From Notospermus geniculatus (Eukaryota; Nemertea; Pilidiophora; Heteronemertea; Lineidae), in NCBI GenBank assembly GCA_002633025.1, contig NMRB01001092.1, positions 22,685 through 86,684 of the forward strand: a stretch of DNA of 64,000 nucleotides, in the 5' to 3' direction. The notes below the pieces were generated by a model, which was not told the DNA's origin, did no database searches, and worked only from the letters and a program-made list of their open reading frames with translations. Shown one piece after another: positions 9,893-21,493 of the stretch (within the stretch, counting starts at the first letter, position 1; every line of letters begins with the position of its first letter). The position numbers and the translations under genes are program-made.

Positions 9893-10025
9893 TAATGGAC
9901 CCATTGACCCATTAAATGTTATTTTATGGATACATATATTCGGGCAATTAATGGGTCCATTATTTCAGCCAATAGCGTCTTATTTTTATATGGATTCATA
10001 AATTCGAATATATGTACTCATTAAT
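9893..10025. repeat. AT-rich satellite, part 1
   Basis: Units of the 'ttaatgggtccat.atattcgaa' type (about 24 bp) in both orientations; the same array continues at 10939-11540. Confidence 0.75.
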
Positions 10026-10938
10026 GGGGCTATCCAGAATATAGTTCAACCTCTCGATAATAGGAGTCTCTATTGTACTATAAGTTATACTATCCACTTC
10101 CTGTTCAGTGAGTTTCATTGTTTATCAGTTCTTTGGGAAGTTTGACCTTGACCTTGACCTACGATCATCAGGGTCATTGCATAATCGAAATTGGCATCCT
10201 AAATAACCTAAATATGGGTGTTAGCAAACCTCTAGGCCTACTGCTACCACAGACGGAGACACTTCAAATTATCAAGTTTGACCTTGACCTGATCATCAAG
10301 GTCACTGCATAATCGAAATGGGCATAGTCAATAACCTAAGTATGGGTGATATCATGTGTCTACCTCAACCACGGGCAGAGATATTTCAAATTATTAAGTT
10401 TGAAAACATCAAAATCTCATGATATTTCAATCACCCGGATACATGAGGGTGAGAATTTTAACACAGTCGTGTCCTTTGATAAGCAAGCATGAATTAAGAC
10501 TTGTTTATGTTGATCAGTTGGCAATGTGGCAAGTTATCTCAAATATCAAATTTTGTGATATCGAACGTCGATATCACCATGACCCCAACTTCTTAGATCA
10601 AAAGTAATCAGCTCATTTGATTCCTAGGGTATAAAAACCTAGGGATAGAACTTGTTTCTATTGCTCTAGGTGTTAACTGGTTATAGGAGCCGATTTGTGC
10701 CATCAGATAAAAGTGTGATGGACGAAATATCAAGTCTAATACGATGATTACATCAATGATTGAGGCATCTGAGGTTGAAAACGATTAGATCACTTCTGCC
10801 TGTAAGTGACACTCCTCTATTTGATAACTCATTTTTGAGTTTCTGAACACTCCACTTTCCATACTCTGCCAAACAGTGACACTAGGACTTATAGTACAGA
10901 AGAGCTACCTGGAGGTTTAGTTTTCCCTGGATAGCCCC
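10026..10938. mobile_element. TIR element carrying TGACCTTGACC repeats
   Basis: The ends are ggggctatccag... and ...ctggatagcccc, with inverted similarity of about 60 bp that includes 'tactataagt'. The element sits inside the AT-rich satellite. Inside are two copies of a roughly 130-bp unit with TGACCT direct repeats (10141, 10277), followed by 400 bp shared with 46750-47130. Confidence 0.7.
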
Positions 10939-11027
10939 ATTCGAATATATGTACCCATGAAGTCGAATATATGTACTCATTAATTCGAATATATGGACTC
11001 ATTAAATCGAATATATGCAGGGTTGGA

Positions 11028-11139
11028 GCTACCATTGTCTTCTTTTAGCCAAAGTAAAGAAAAGCCTATTGTTCAGTAGTGTGAACAATAGGAATTTTCT
11101 TTACTTTGGCTAAAAAAAGTAATGGTAGCTCCAACCCTG
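11028..11139. mobile_element. MITE forming a near-perfect hairpin
   Basis: CAGGGTTGGAGCTACCATT is mirrored as AATGGTAGCTCCAACCCTG. Further inside, 'gccaaagtaaagaaaa' and 'cctattgttc' are mirrored too. TATATG lies on both sides (11022-11027 and 11140-11145) and may be a TSD or the satellite itself. Confidence 0.8.
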
Positions 11140-11188
11140 TATATGTACTCATCAATTCGAATATATGGACTCATTAAATCCAACACAT

Positions 11189-11321
11189 CTTCCGCCGGTA
11201 AATACCGGATTCCACCAATCAGGATTCAGTTTTATATGGACCCATTAATTCGCACCACTTCACTTCCGCCGATAAAACTGAATCCTGATTGGTCGAATCC
11301 GGTATTTACCGGCGGAAGTTC
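11189..11321. repeat. inverted repeat with 47-bp arms inside the satellite
   Basis: The arm 'cttccgccggtaaataccgg'...'caatcaggattcagttttat' is mirrored with few mismatches. The loop contains a satellite unit. Confidence 0.85.
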
Positions 11322-12210
11322 GTGTCCGAATTAATGGGTCCATATTTTGATTTAATGAGCTCATATATTCGATTTAATGAGTCCATATATTCGAATCAAT
11401 GGGTCCATATATTCGAAATAATGGGTCCATATATTCGAATTAATGGGTCCATATATTCGAATTAATGAGTCCATATATTCGAATTAATGAGTGCATATAT
11501 TCGAATTAATGGATAGATATATTCGAATTGATAAAGGGTCAGTCAGGGTATGACAGCGCGTTGAACTTCTCAAATAATGAAAAGCATGGCTCTGCAATGG
11601 CATGGATGGCGGCTAAGGTTTTGACATAGTATCAGGCTAGCCCAGGTGTTACCACTGGCTTCGTATGGGTTGGACGGGATACCAGTCTTATCACGTTGGT
11701 TCCTGTTGAATCCGCCGGCAGGGGAGGGATACTGAGGCATACCTCATGCATGCAAAGGCACTTTAAAAGCAGACATGACGATGTAGAATAATAATAGGCC
11801 CATTGTACTGATGTTTCAGCAAAGAATTCATAAGACATAGTGGCTTTGTGAGTAAGACACATGACAAAACAACGATCTATTGGACGATCAATACTCCTCC
11901 CAAATCGCTTCCACTTAAAAACACAGTATCGACTGTTCACATCATTATTTCGTCTACGATCAGTCCGTTCTAAAAAGACGACAATCTCCTTGCATTTTCA
12001 TCTCGGCTTCTGTGTGCCCTTTCTCGTATCATGTACACATATGCGGCCATAAACATCAAATTATCATAATGTCGAAGTCAAGACTGCTACAAATGATTAT
12101 CGTCATTTTCTTTTCCACGGTGTTCTGGTCGACACAGAACGTACGCACGCATCGGATTCTTCGCTAGGCGATAGATGTTCGTTCATGTGCCACTTATGAT
12201 TTCAGAAATA

Positions 12211-12920
12211 GACCCATATCTTCAAAGCTGTTTTAACGCCAAAATGCATTTTAAAAAGATAAAACAATGTTATTAGGAAAAGTCATATTTTCGAAGTTGT
12301 TTTAGTTTTAGAACGCTCCGACGAAAACACATTTTTACTTTGATATTTTCCAAAGGTTTTTAACGCAAAAACCTATTTTAAATCTCCCTTAAAAAGCGTT
12401 TTAGTTAGAGCAAAGTAGGGGCATGTCTAACTTCCTGTTGGCTTGTCTTGTCACAGCGACAGACTCAGGTGTTATATCTGCCAGTGTTTCTGTGGGTCAG
12501 CGTGTCCCGCTTATTGTTTAGGAGACGCTGGCAGACAGATCAACATGTTTCTCTGTGTGTCCCTATTGTCAAGTCAGGAGTGGTACACTCACAGATGGGG
12601 AACACTCGCAAATGTTACACCTGGCCCATATTTTCAAACAACGCTAAAATGCATTTCTTCTAGCACATGCAGGCCTACGGCACTGCCGCAAGAAATTAAT
12701 CATCCCCACATGTAACACCTGTAGTGGTGTTTACGCAGTACATCTTTCCCACGTTTAAACACATTTTAACATTTTAAAAACGCTGGTTGAAACAATGTTT
12801 CAGTAAGAACAACGTTTTATCTTAAAGCACTTTTTAAAATATGATTTTAAAATGCTTCTTATGTAAGAACAGATTTTTGTTAAAACAGATTTCGGATAAA
12901 CAGCTTTGAAAATATGGGCC
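12211..12920. mobile_element. MITE-like TIR element (about 710 bp)
   Basis: The end 'cccatatcttcaaagctgtt' is mirrored by 'aacagctttgaaaatatggg'. A third internal end, 'ggcccatattttcaaacaac', at 12623 suggests a nested or composite copy. Confidence 0.65.
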
Positions 12921-13159
12921 TTAGAGTTCTTCGCAGCGCACAAATATGCAACCTTTAAAAAAGATTTTCAACGTCATGTGAAAACCCTTTTGGGTTTTTC
13001 GTCCTCTGAAAAAAAAAGGTTTTTCAATGTGGCTGAAGAACCATATCATCACGTACTAAGGTTTTTTTTCAGAACCTAAAGAACCGTTATTTCTGATGTA
13101 CCTGATCAGCGTCGTTTACGACGCTGGGGTGAGACTTGCCCACCAACTATTTTACTTTC

Positions 13160-13620
13160 CTTCTTTTAGAATGTCGCTGTGACGTCACTGATGACAGCCC
13201 ACGGAGGTTTTCACGAATATTGCCGATGGGAGTCAAAGTAGGCGCGCGGCATCAAACCCGATGCCTCTCACGTAGTACATGTAGGCCGTCGCGCTACCAC
13301 AATCACTACTTCTTTCAAAATGGAAATCACTATTGGTACTTACCAAACTGTCATGACAGATTGGAGTTTACGATCACCTTCGTTGGGACATGGAGGAGGA
13401 AAGTCGCTCATTTCATGTTCTGCCGTCTGTCTCAAGGTCATGAAATGTTTGACTTTCGCAACGATTCCGAAACACGGCAATCTTGTTTGTCAGATGAGCG
13501 ACCAGCGGGATACAGGCATCGAGAATCAAGAAGCTGCGAGGTATCCGCGAGCCAAGATGTTTCAGAAGAAGGTACGCAAGTCTCTGATGAGAGCTTGGTT
13601 CTTAAAGGAGCTGGACGTCC
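13160..13620. repeat. interspersed SINE-like repeat, copy 1
   Basis: Shares ordered blocks with 26985-27345: 'gctgtgacgtcactgatg', 'gttttcacgaat', 'gatgcctctca', 'gagtttacg', 'aagatgtttcagaagaaggt'. The minus strand near 13245-13310 has an A/B-box-like pair (GGTAGCGCGACGG ... GGGTTTGATGCC). Confidence 0.65.
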
Positions 13621-13893
13621 AAGTTGTAAACACGATATTCACTAGTCTCGGTCACCCAGCCGAATCGAATGTTTGTGTCGCAGTACCTGCGGAACGAAAC
13701 GGTTGGCTGCGCGATACCGATAATAGGTGGCAGCACAGCGTGGATAGAGAACCAGTGAGTGGTTGAGTGAGTTGCATTGGACTGGGCACCAGTCTAACGA
13801 TCACGGGGCGCTACTGGTGCTGCCACCTTCACGAAGGAATAAAACTAGTTTGCCGACCACTGTTTGCAAACAAACTGGTTTGTTTACAACTTG
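13602..13893. mobile_element. rearranged copy of the TTAA-flanked MITE family
   Basis: Starts 'ttaaaggagctggacgtcca' and contains 'ggataataggtggcagcac', 'ggatagagaaccagtgagt', 'ggaataaaactagtttgccg' and 'ggtttgtttacaacttg', all shared with 44653-44891. The right terminus is missing. Confidence 0.7.
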
Positions 13894-14180
13894 TTTTCTC
13901 GCAGAAGTTGGCTCACAATAATGGGTAAGTCAACTTTGTTTCCCACGCCGATACCTTTGTACACAGCGCCTATCTAATAACTCCCTCATGCACACAAAGC
14001 ACCAGCATAGTTCGACGATCGCCGAGGATCTACGCCACAGTAGTAAAGTCGGACCGGAATGCGGAAGAAAGAAATGCAACACATAGTTGCGGTTTTACTT
14101 GTTCACCCAAGCGGTCAATATCACTGCGACCAATTCGTGTATATTACGTATAGCGAATAAAGATATTGTTATTGCTGTAT

Positions 14181-14365
14181 AAAGGCCTGTTTCCACTATA
14201 GCGGATTCTGCGGCGGTTTCCGGCGAGCGGTGCGGTTTTCACAGGGTTTTGGATAATCCTTCGATGGTTTAACAATACAATGGCCTATTGATTATCCCAG
14301 TGCCTGTGAAAACCGCTCCGCTCGCCGCAAAACGCGGCAGAATCCGCTATAGTGGAAACGGGCTT
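14181..14365. mobile_element. MITE, 185 bp
   Basis: aaaggcctgtttccactata... is mirrored as ...tatagtggaaacgggcttt, with inner arms 'gcggattctgc' and 'gaaaacc'. Confidence 0.8.
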
Positions 14366-16069
14366 TAATGGTCACGAGCGATTAAAACCATGTGATTAAA
14401 GCGAATCGAAAGCGGATTTTGTTTACATTTGGATGGTGTTTGTAAACAGAAAATTCAGCCAATCAGAATGCACGAAAAGTTCTTTTGTTGACATTCTGGA
14501 GAAGTTTGTTTACATTTTTCCCGAAAATTCGTCCCCTTTCAAATTCTATTTCTAAATCAACTTTTTTCGCTTTTGATTCGCTTTAACCACTGTGATCAGA
14601 TTTTTTTCTTCCGCATTCCGGTTAGCTCATTTGAGGTTGCGTGCTTCTTCACTGTACATTGACAGTCAAGACCCAAAACCGGGCCAAAACCCTTTCGAGC
14701 CTCCCAAAAGTCGCTCAAAAAGTCAATCCCACGGAAAATACGATGAAAAGCGAGTAGGCCTATTTGCGAGAATCCACATCCAATCAATATCCAAAACTGA
14801 GTGAAAATAACTTCATAAGTATCAAGTCCCCTTATATTCTGACTGCGCATGCTTTTTATCCCATACATTTGCTTGGAAGTGGGAGACACAGCTGGAAAGC
14901 CCGCTATTTCTAATTTCCAATGGAACAAATCGTACTTTGCATACTGTTAACTGCAACAGATTACTCGACACTTTGTCTGTGGAGGTGCTGATGCAGCCTG
15001 AAACCGTTTTCCAAAAAGAAATCGCCTGTTACTCAGTAAAATTACTCTTGTTATTCAGTAAAATTCTCCCCTTACGTAACCGGCTGTGGTGGGTATGGCG
15101 GCTACACACATACATTCGTGGATCCAATGCACTGGGCACGCAACTCCATTTTGTGTCCGTTGCTGACAAACGGCTTGACAATGATTATTAGAAAAACAAC
15201 TAAGCTTAATCTGGTCGTTCGATTGGTTCAAACATGTCACATGAAGTATCTACTAGTGAATAACGTTGACATTTTGTCACAATTACCTCCAAACTTCCAA
15301 AGCTAGGAATCCACCTGTGGTTTTCAACCTGATTCTGCTTTGCGAGTTGCTTTGCAACTGGGTTGCGTTGCAACTGGACACTCGATCGCCGATCGAGGAT
15401 CAGTAGTGGGCTAGCTACGTGATTTCCACCAGTGGCGAAGATGTGATCAATTTCAGGTCAGCGACCGGTATCAGTTCCTTTCGGTCGTATTCAACTTGTT
15501 AAACATGGCGCATACCTAATATTTGTCGTGCAGTTTTTTAGGAGACTGCCCTTCCGACTGCTAGAGCGACGGGAGATTTGCAGGACTTGTCGCCTAGTCT
15601 GCGGCATATCGTTGCAGCAAGCGACCAGTCACTGTGGTCGCCATATTTATCAAATCTCGTCTAATATCCGATCGCTTGAGTGATCGTTACATTGCTTGCA
15701 GGAGAGACTGTTACACTGGGCGATCTGAATAACAGGTTGCAATGGCCAACGCAGACCAAAGAATTTCGACTGCATCAAGAGACCAAAAATTCAACATGCT
15801 TAATTTTCTGTCGCAAAGGGCGACTTACTTTGCAACAAGTCGGCCGATAAAAAAACGATGAAACTTTCGTCCGCAAACAATTCCGATGCGACGCCACAAT
15901 AGGAGCTGTCAGCGAGTTGTCCAGTAGGTGTCACTACGGCCTAATTCAATGCATCGTACCCATTCATTCTTGATCGAGCACCAATCACGTGGATTTTCCT
16001 CATCCTCCATGCAGGGTCGAACACACTCCGGATTTCCCAAAACGCATGCGTGTGTATCCCAGAATCCTT
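14366..16069. other. non-coding stretch
   Basis: No exon or RNA gene is recognised. 15330-15900 contains repeated 'gcaac/gttgc' and 'gatcgc' motifs that look like a decayed TIR element, but no clear ends are seen. Confidence 0.4.
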
Positions 16070-16188
16070 CGCGTGTATCTTACCCTGCCAGAATCATTGT
16101 GTCCACACAGGCTGCGCGAGACTGCTTGCGTGAGACTGCTTTTGCACAGACCTGTGTAGCAGTGGAACGCATCACATCGGCCAGATTT
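16070..16188. repeat. left part of a repeat split by the LINE
   Basis: Matches 19953-20049 ('catcattgtgtccacacag', 'gcacagacctgtgtagc', 'gtggaacgcatcacatcggc'). The remainder of this copy is at 19048-19385, on the other side of the LINE. Confidence 0.85.
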
Positions 16189-19047
16189 TTTTTGTAATTT
16201 ATATTTTACTTCCACAAAAAAATGCAATACTATTTACAGTAGGTTTAGAATACATTACAAGAAAAAACACCTTGTGGATTTTTTTGGTGCAGAAATAGAG
16301 TGCAGTGTGCAAAGTGCATCATATTTTGTATTTTTGAATGGTGAATATATTCCTTAGTGATAAGTTTTAGGTGTTCAATGTTCCTTTTACTTATTTCCCC
16401 CTTTTCCCCTGCAATGATCTCTTTTAGCCCCAGTTTCATTTTTAAATTTTGGTCAACGGATGAGAGTCAATCTTTTAATTGTAGCCAAATAGTCCTTGAA
16501 ACATGGCATTCCCAGAACAGATATTCTATACTTTCTGTGCTGATTTGACAAAAGGAACAATTTTTTGTTTCTGAGAGTTTGCATTTAAAAAGCCAGTTAT
16601 TTGTAGGTAATATTCGGTGCATGATTTTAAATTGTAATGATCTTAATTTCATCTCTTTTGTAACTTTGTAAGGAATGGAGTAAAATGAAAGCCAGTCTTT
16701 TTCATTTATATTTTGCCCAAAAACTTTCTCCCATTTCTTCTCAGACTTTTGTGGTGTCCTACTGTATTTTCAATGTACTTGAGATAGAAATATTTCCCTG
16801 GTTTTTTTAGGTGTTCAGTTATTTTGATATTATTTTTTACTACTGAGTCTAATTTTGTTCCTAATTCCTTTATACGTTTCTTCCAATTCCTAGGGATGGC
16901 ATGAATGACTGAAATATAATTAAATTGTTGGTTCTCTTAAGTTGTAATGTTCTTGCCATTTGACAGAAGAGTAAAAGTTTCCGTCTTTGTCGATTAAGTC
17001 ATTTATACATTTAATGTCCTTGTCTGTCCATTCATTTAAGGTCTTGCGATACATATGCGAAAATTTTGGGATCCTGGAAATCAATGCTGCATAAGTCGAC
17101 GGCGTCGGAAAATATCGTACTATTCTTGCCTTTCTATGATGAATCTATCCCTTATATGTCTATTAATGTAAAAAGCAACATGATAGTAAGTACAGTACAC
17201 TAATTAACGATGGTTAATTACTACCCTATATTTTTTTCACTAGATTTGACGCCATTTGCATCATATTAGGACTGAGAGGCCAACTTTTGGACACATGGTG
17301 TATCAAAGTTGCCCCGATAGCTGCACAGAGGGATTTCTCAAAATTCATCCTCTGTTAGCTTTAATTGGCTAATTAGTCGCCCAGAATGGTGCAAAAATGA
17401 TTTTTGCAATATCTTTGCGGAAAATTATTAATTTCAAAAATCCCTCTGTACAGCCCTCTGTGCTGATGAAAGGTATCCGTAGCAAAAAGAATTTTCGAAA
17501 TATCTCGCAAGGTGTAGAAATCTTAATGAGAGCAGTTTTAGTGAAGACACCCTCTGGCAATACATGACATGAGTAGTATTCATATGTAAATAACCCACGT
17601 TGAGCAGCTCCTGACCTCCTCTGATTATAAGCTATTGAAAAATTTATTGAAGCTCAGGGAACCTCTTCACCCGAAATGTTTTTGAATCCATGTAGGTTTT
17701 CTGCATGCAGTGAGGTAAGAAATGTCATTGAATAAATTCAGGAACAACCTATAATCCGGGAAACCGCAGACCTGACGACATGCGGGTTGTTATATTCATC
17801 GAACCGTACTAACCACAAAGTCGCCGAGTCGCTGACATTTGGGCGAGAAAGCATATGTATCGGGAGACCTTAAGGAGAAAGTCCTACCATTTATTTTAAC
17901 TTGGTTATTGTAAAAAAGTGTCTGTTTTCTTGGGTCTAAATCTTCTGTATGAGTAAGGGTTTTCCATGCTTTCACTACATCTTTCCAAAATGGATTCAGT
18001 TGTTCAAAAACCTTAGAGTCTGTCAGATCGTTTGAAAGCGAAATGTAGTTTCCCCATGTTTCTCCCTATTAGTAAGAAAAAGTAGTTTCCATTTTGAATA
18101 GTTTGTATCATCCAGTATTTTTTTCACCCAGAAAATTGTTTGTGCCATACAAAAGGGATTTATATCTGGCATTTTTAGGCCTCCTTTATCATAACCATTA
18201 TACATCGTTGTTCTTTTATTTTTTACAGTTTTGTTGTTCCAAATAAATTTAAAGCAAATTTTCTCTATTCTTTGAAAAATTGAGACTGGTGGACTGGGGA
18301 TAGACGAAAAGAGGTGTACCAATTTTGATAATGCAAATGATTTATAACAATGCATATTCTTCCGTATATGGTAAGATTTCTCCCCACCCAACAGTTCAAG
18401 CAGTGTTCTAATTCTTTTATTTTTTCCGTGAAATTGTCCTCTGTAAAGTTTTCTTTATCTAAGTTATATTTTATCCCCAAAAGAGTAAACCTTCCATTTG
18501 ATTGCCACTGTATATTTTTACCTTCCCCACGTCAAACCTCAAATTCTCAGGTAGACCAATCTTTATTGCGACGGTTTTTGAAAGTTAATTTTGACCTGAA
18601 ATGATGGAAAATGTATCTAAAAGCTTCAAACATGTTCTAAAGGATTGTTCGTCGTTTTCTAAAAACATTGTGGTATCATCTGCTAATTGACTCATCAAAT
18701 ACTCCGTATTATCTATATTAATACCTTTTATGTTTGGATTATTTTGTATGGTTATTGTTAATATTTCTGCTGCTAGGATAAATAAATATGGGGATAATGG
18801 ATCACCTTGCCGCACTCCTCGCTGTAATGAAAATCTGTCGGAATAGTGTCCATTATTGATATAACAGCTAAGCTTTCTATTTTGTTGTAAAAAGGTTTCA
18901 CCCACTTTCGAAGTTTGTCCCCAAAGTTGAAGTGTTTGAGAGTCTGGTCAATGAAGTTCCATTCAAGTGAATCGAAAGCTTTAGCAAAGTCGATTAAAAG
19001 TATAATACCTGATCGATTGTATTTTGATACCTGATCGATTGTACACG
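16189..19047 (-). pseudogene. 5'-truncated, decayed L1/Tx1-type LINE
   Basis: The minus strand encodes fragments of a non-LTR reverse transcriptase in order. Motif A region (FAKAFDSLEWNFI) lies near 18960-19000, then GVRQGDPLSPYLFILAAE near 18780-18830, and the catalytic box as LADD instead of YADD near 18680. The thumb region (FKFIWNNKTVKNKR) follows near 18200. The C-terminal Cys/His region (CSFCQISTESIEYLFWECH) lies near 16500-16560. A T-rich run at 16186-16193 (poly-A on the minus strand) marks the 3' end. A 12-bp duplication, tcggccagattt (16177-16188 and 19048-19059), brackets the insert. Frameshifts, the changed catalytic box, a missing 5' part and an internal insertion near 17080-17870 show that it is dead. 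Confidence 0.88.
17037..17872. mobile_element. sequence inserted in the LINE, bounded by inverted LINE-derived ends
   Basis: The LINE reading frame is lost here. 'aaggtcttgcgatacatatgc' at 17038 is mirrored by 'gcatatgtatcgggagacctt' at 17852. The content is AT-rich with no ORF of note. Confidence 0.45.
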
Positions 19048-19385
19048 TCGGCCAGATTTGGCCGAGGTGTACGTCCGGGACCTCATCACAGCGTAGGAAT
19101 CATTCTCCGAAAAAGAAATCCAAGTTATTGGCTTGACATTCTTTGTTTTATGCAAAAATATTTGCAGTTTTTTGTGAATAATTGTATAGCAAGTAACAAG
19201 TCTCATAATAAGCAAGGTTTATAGGTATTTTGATCCTAGAAACTACAGGGATCGAGCGGTCACATGATCAGCCAATCAAGTAGATCGCTGTCAATCACCC
19301 GACGCCATCTTGATTACCCACAATCCTGTGAGCACGGTGTAACAGATTGGTGCGAGGTAGGAGCGCCTTCTGTTGTAACAATGTG
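19048..19385. repeat. right part of the repeat split by the LINE
   Basis: About 340 bp at roughly 85-90% similarity to 20038-20378, including 'ctgtcaatcacccgacgcca' and 'tcttgattacccacaatcct'. Confidence 0.9.
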
Positions 19386-19939
19386 CCAGAATTGGCTTCC
19401 ATCTTGGTTTGTTCAGCCGATTTCGGCTGGCTAGGCCGCTGCTTTGAACGTAAAAATTTTACTCCCCAAAATTACTTTATCTACCAAATATTGCTAGTTT
19501 TCGTCCCTTTGACGAACAGTCACTGAATGTGACAGTAGTCTAGTTGTTTGTCAGGAACTATTTCTTCTACATGCGATGATCACGATAAATGTGTTCTCAG
19601 GTTTGTTCATAGCAACCATCATGGCGGACGCCGCTTGATGAAATATAAAAATACGACTTCTCTGCAGGATTGGGCTAGGGCTAGGCTCGACTAGTTAAGA
19701 CCTTATTCTCTGACAGCAGAGGCCAATGGGCGGGCCGAGGAGACCAGTTATTAATAACTAAATCAGGGTCAGGGTCATTAGCTCCGATAATCATTGTTAC
19801 ATTCGGGCTGTCCCACACGTGCTACGGCAGCATTACCTGTAAATTCCGGCGGATACATCGTTCTTCGTCATAGTGCAGCACACATATCTCGGACACAGAA
19901 CCTCACGAGGGCCATCTGACAGTTGGAGATATAACTAGC

Positions 19940-20380
19940 CGCCGTCAGGATTGCCACCGCATCATTGTGTCCACACAGACTGCGCTGCGCGAGACTGATT
20001 ATGCACAGACCTGTGTAGCCGTGGAACGCATCACATCGGCCTGATTTGGCCGAGGTGTACGTCCGTGACCTCATCACAGCGTAGGAATCTGGGCCGAAAA
20101 ATAAATCTATAAAGTTACTGGCTGAACATTCTTTGTTTAATGCAAAAATATTTACAGATTTTTTTGTGAATAATTGTATAGTAAGTAACAATCTCATAAT
20201 AAGCGAGAGGTTTATGGGTATTTCGAGCATAGAAACTACAGGGATCGAGGGATCACATGGTTAGCCAAGAAAGTAGTTCGCTGTCAATCACCCGACGCCA
20301 TCTTGATTACCCACAATCCTGTGAGCTCGGCGTAACAGATTGGTGCGAGGTATGAGCGCATTCTGTTGTAACAATGGTCA
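19940..20380. repeat. uninterrupted copy of the repeat hit by the LINE
   Basis: Shows the pre-insertion order across the target (catcggcctgatttggccgag). It supplies the empty-site reference for the LINE insertion. Confidence 0.9.
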
Positions 20381-20642
20381 CCCCACAACTTGCGTTGAAT
20401 CGCAAGGATTGTGTCACCGTCTGGAAAGTCACGCAACAAACGCTGTCACACCCAACTTTCTGAACATTCCTATACGCCCTGATTTCTGAATTTCCGTCTG
20501 TAGCTTCTTGATTTGATCACTGTGTCGTGATAGCCGATGTGTGAAAGGAATGGGTTCCTACAAATGTAGGTCCTTGTTCAATGATAGTCTGCTATTATAA
20601 GGCTGTATTCGAATGGTCATTGCTTCTTTTCCCATCCTAATC

Positions 20643-21090
20643 GGGTATTGGTAAACAGAGAAATGAAGAAATCGAGAACTCCCAAGATCGATTAGTTTGA
20701 CCTATCTTTCTATATCTATTCAGTTCGCACTTGTGGATAGGCAGTTATTTCCGCAAATAAAGACAAGCGTGGTGTAGGGACATCGTGCAGCACATCACCT
20801 GCATCAAAGAAACCTTGTTTGATGAAATATTCTGTGTCATACAGCACAGACAGAACATGACCCACCCCCGGACATTTGGGACCACAAACGAGACAATTGT
20901 GTCTACAGGTGAGAATTATTTCCACCCCTATGGAGTACCGGTAGGAAAACGTGGGGAAGACTGAATGTTAACCTATTTTTATCGATACACAAGTGCGAAC
21001 TGACTAGATGAGCAAAGACACAGGTTTAACTATTCGATCTTGGGAGTTCGCGATTTCTTCATTTCTTGATTTCCCTGTTCACCAATACCC
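20643..21090. mobile_element. second MULE-like element
   Basis: 448 bp. GGGTATTGGTAAACAG... is mirrored as ...CTGTTCACCAATACCC, with arms of about 105 bp (including 'gaactcccaagatcga' and 'cagttcgcacttgtg'). Flanks are atcctaatc (20634-20642) and atcctactc (21091-21099), a 9-bp TSD with one mismatch. Confidence 0.75.
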
Positions 21091-21493
21091 ATCCTACTCT
21101 CACGTTGAACAATAAAACAGGAATGATTCCGCACAAATAACGAGGAAGTGAAGATGAGTGGATACGTCGAGGTACACGTATATCAAACATGTTTGATTTT
21201 TTTCCAAACAGTCCACTTTTTGCCGTACTAAGGGACTGAGGGTGTTCGAAGTATACTGTGCGTGTTTTTGGCGACCCTACGTAGAGTAGTTTTGAGTCGA
21301 TTCTCTGTAATTACTGTAAATGTTGCAATATAATTAGAAAAATTGCTACGCTTCGAGTAATACTGTTTACCATACCTGGGGAACTGGCTCAACACTGTTC
21401 TGTATGGATGTACACCAGCAGGTGAAATTCATTGAAATTGATTCTAATCAAGACGTGACAGGTTAATTGGGCTTGTCTGAATGATTCTTCAAG

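Larger units (their letters stand above)
10939..11540. repeat. AT-rich satellite, part 2, with nested hairpin elements
   Basis: More than a dozen units of 'atatattcgaattaatggg(t)ccat' with TTCGAA palindromes. The array is interrupted by a MITE (11028-11139) and by another hairpin (11189-11321). Confidence 0.85.

Noticed and set aside
13320-13766. 148-aa ORF
   Set aside because: Covers a SINE-like repeat and a rearranged MITE copy that both occur elsewhere without an ORF.
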